DNA of 5,258 nt. Source: Microcaldota archaeon. Its GTDB lineage: Archaea; Micrarchaeota; Micrarchaeia; Micrarchaeales; CABMGC01. Of the stretch, positions 4,482 to 5,258 are shown piece by piece. The notes under the pieces were generated by a model, which was given only the letters and a program-made list of their open reading frames with translations, did no database searches and was not told where the DNA came from. Within the stretch, counting starts at the first letter, position 1, and each line of letters starts with the position of its first letter. The stretch lies in contig JAJZKH010000059.1 in NCBI GenBank assembly GCA_021850955.1, positions 1-5,258 on the forward strand. Direction: 5' to 3'. Both the position numbers and the translations under genes were made by a program.

Positions 4482-5128
4482 TACTCTGGATTTTCTTCAT
4501 CAATAATTATTCCATTCTTGATACTTTTAACGAACTTTTCTTCAGCTTGTTTTGAACCATCTTTTCCTAATAACATCTTGTAATGAATTGGTGCGATATT
4601 CTTTGCCTTTATCTTCTTTGCTGCATTAATCATCTCATCAGTTGTCATTGTGTAAGTGCCTCCCATAGGTAAAAGAGCTAAATCAACTCTTAATCCATTC
4701 ATCTCTGGAACTTCATCAGTATCTCCCGCATGATAAACCCTTTTACCACCCATCTCTACAACATAACCTACCCACTTATTCTCCTTAGGGTGCATATTTA
4801 ATCTCTCCTTTGCAGTGTTGTATGCCGGTATTGTTGCTATCTTTACTCCTGAGTACTCATACTCTTTATTTGGTTCAACTCCTACAACATTTTTATTAGG
4901 TATTTTTGCTACGCTATCTTTAGGAACAAAAATCTTCGTTGATGGTTTGGCAATCAATTCAATATCTTCTGGACTTAGATGATCAAAGTGTGGGTGGGTC
5001 ACAAATATCATATCAGCTTTTTTAACAGGCTTTTTTAATTTATATGGGTCAATATAAATGTTTTTTCCTTCATAATCAAAAAGGAAACTTGCGTGTCCTA
5101 ACCATCTTACAAAATCTATCTCCACCAT
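4472..5128 (-). CDS. UPF0173 metal-dependent hydrolase, metallo-beta-lactamase fold
   Basis: A 218-residue soluble protein of the UPF0173 branch of the metallo-beta-lactamase superfamily. Members carry a two-metal site and are presumed hydrolases; the natural substrate is not established. The sequence opens with VRWLGHASFLFDYEGKNIYIDP (H12, D27). The signature THPHFDH follows (44-50: H45, H47, D49, H50), then H113 in NMHP, D136 in HAGDTD, LLPMGGTYTM (152-161) and H182 in APIHY, so a complete set of metal ligands is present. There is no signal peptide or membrane segment, and the length is typical. The ATG at 5128 lacks a Shine-Dalgarno motif, and a TATA-like palindrome centred 33 bases upstream suggests a nearly leaderless mRNA. 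Its TGA lies inside the last codons of ksgA on the other strand. No pathway partner is visible nearby. Confidence 0.92.
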   Translation of the reverse strand: MVEIDFVRWLGHASFLFDYEGKNIYIDPYKLKKPVKKADMIFVTHPHFDHLSPEDIELIAKPSTKIFVPKDSVAKIPNKNVVGVEPNKEYEYSGVKIATIPAYNTAKERLNMHPKENKWVGYVVEMGGKRVYHAGDTDEVPEMNGLRVDLALLPMGGTYTMTTDEMINAAKKIKAKNIAPIHYKMLLGKDGSKQAEEKFVKSIKNGIIIDEENPEYHF

Positions 5129-5156
5129 TTAATACACTTTTTTTTACAATATTTAT

Positions 5157-5166
5157 TTTATATAAA
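5157..5166 (-). promoter_or_regulatory. TATA box of the UPF0173 hydrolase gene
   Basis: TTTATATAAA, a perfect 10-base palindrome, is centred 33 bases before the ATG. A start about 25-27 bases downstream would leave a leader of only about 7 bases. TTTAAATA elements slightly further upstream are alternatives. Confidence 0.45.
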
Positions 5167-5236
5167 GTTATTTAAATATTCTTTATATTTTTTAGAAAAA
5201 GAATTTTATACGCAAGATATATTAATCTGAAATTAT

Positions 5237-5258
5237 TCAATACTTATTACCTTTTTAA
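5237..5258 (+). repeat. 22-base direct repeat, copy 2 (at the window edge)
   Basis: Exact copy of 566-587, ending at the last base of the window. Read on the minus strand in the same frame as the moxR copy it spells KKVISIE and then a TAA (5233-5235), so it could be the 3' tail of another gene on the minus strand. It could also be an assembly junction. The rest of 5129-5258 is AT-rich with no gene visible. Confidence 0.7.

Noticed and set aside
1..5258. CRISPR array, insertion sequence or mobile element
   Set aside because: No regularly spaced repeats, transposase motifs or flanking inverted repeats were found; the only long repeat is the 22-base pair of copies.

Overview
This AT-rich window (roughly one third G+C by eye) comes from an archaeon. 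It encodes ribosomal protein L21e, the archaeal RNA polymerase subunit Rpo4/F, a DUF655 protein and a TATA-binding-protein-like factor, none of which belongs to a normal bacterial gene set. Most genes have an A/T-rich TATA-like element 25-40 bases upstream of the start. Some starts carry a Shine-Dalgarno motif (moxR, rpoF, rpl21e, dedA-like), while ksgA, the hydrolase and probably the TBP gene look leaderless or nearly so. The lineage cannot be fixed from sequence reading alone; a compact euryarchaeal or DPANN-type genome fits.

Layout from left to right: the 3' end of an unrecognised gene (+); a MoxR-family AAA+ ATPase (-); a divergent promoter region; rpoF and a DUF655 gene as a short operon (+); rpl21e (-), convergent to them; a divergent promoter region; a small TBP-like gene (+); a DedA/VTT membrane protein (-), convergent to it across a shared hairpin terminator; a divergent promoter; ksgA (+); a UPF0173 metallo-beta-lactamase-fold hydrolase (-) whose 3' end overlaps that of ksgA; and a gene-free AT-rich tail of about 130 bases. 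Coding density is high and no RNA gene, insertion sequence or CRISPR array was seen.

Most of the genes are information-processing genes. L21e, rpoF, DUF655 and ksgA are often adjacent on one strand in other archaea. Here all four are still within about 3.2 kb, but rpl21e is inverted and the TBP and DedA genes are inserted before ksgA.

The outstanding observation is the TBP gene. It encodes only 107 residues and one TBP repeat, whereas ordinary archaeal TBP is about 180-200 residues with two. Both sides were checked: an in-frame stop lies upstream and a terminator plus an opposing gene lie downstream, so no second repeat is hidden nearby. If functional, it would have to work as a homodimer or as an accessory half-TBP. 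Secondary observations are hairpins overlapping or abutting stop codons at several gene ends, and a 22-base exact repeat whose second copy ends at the last base of the window.
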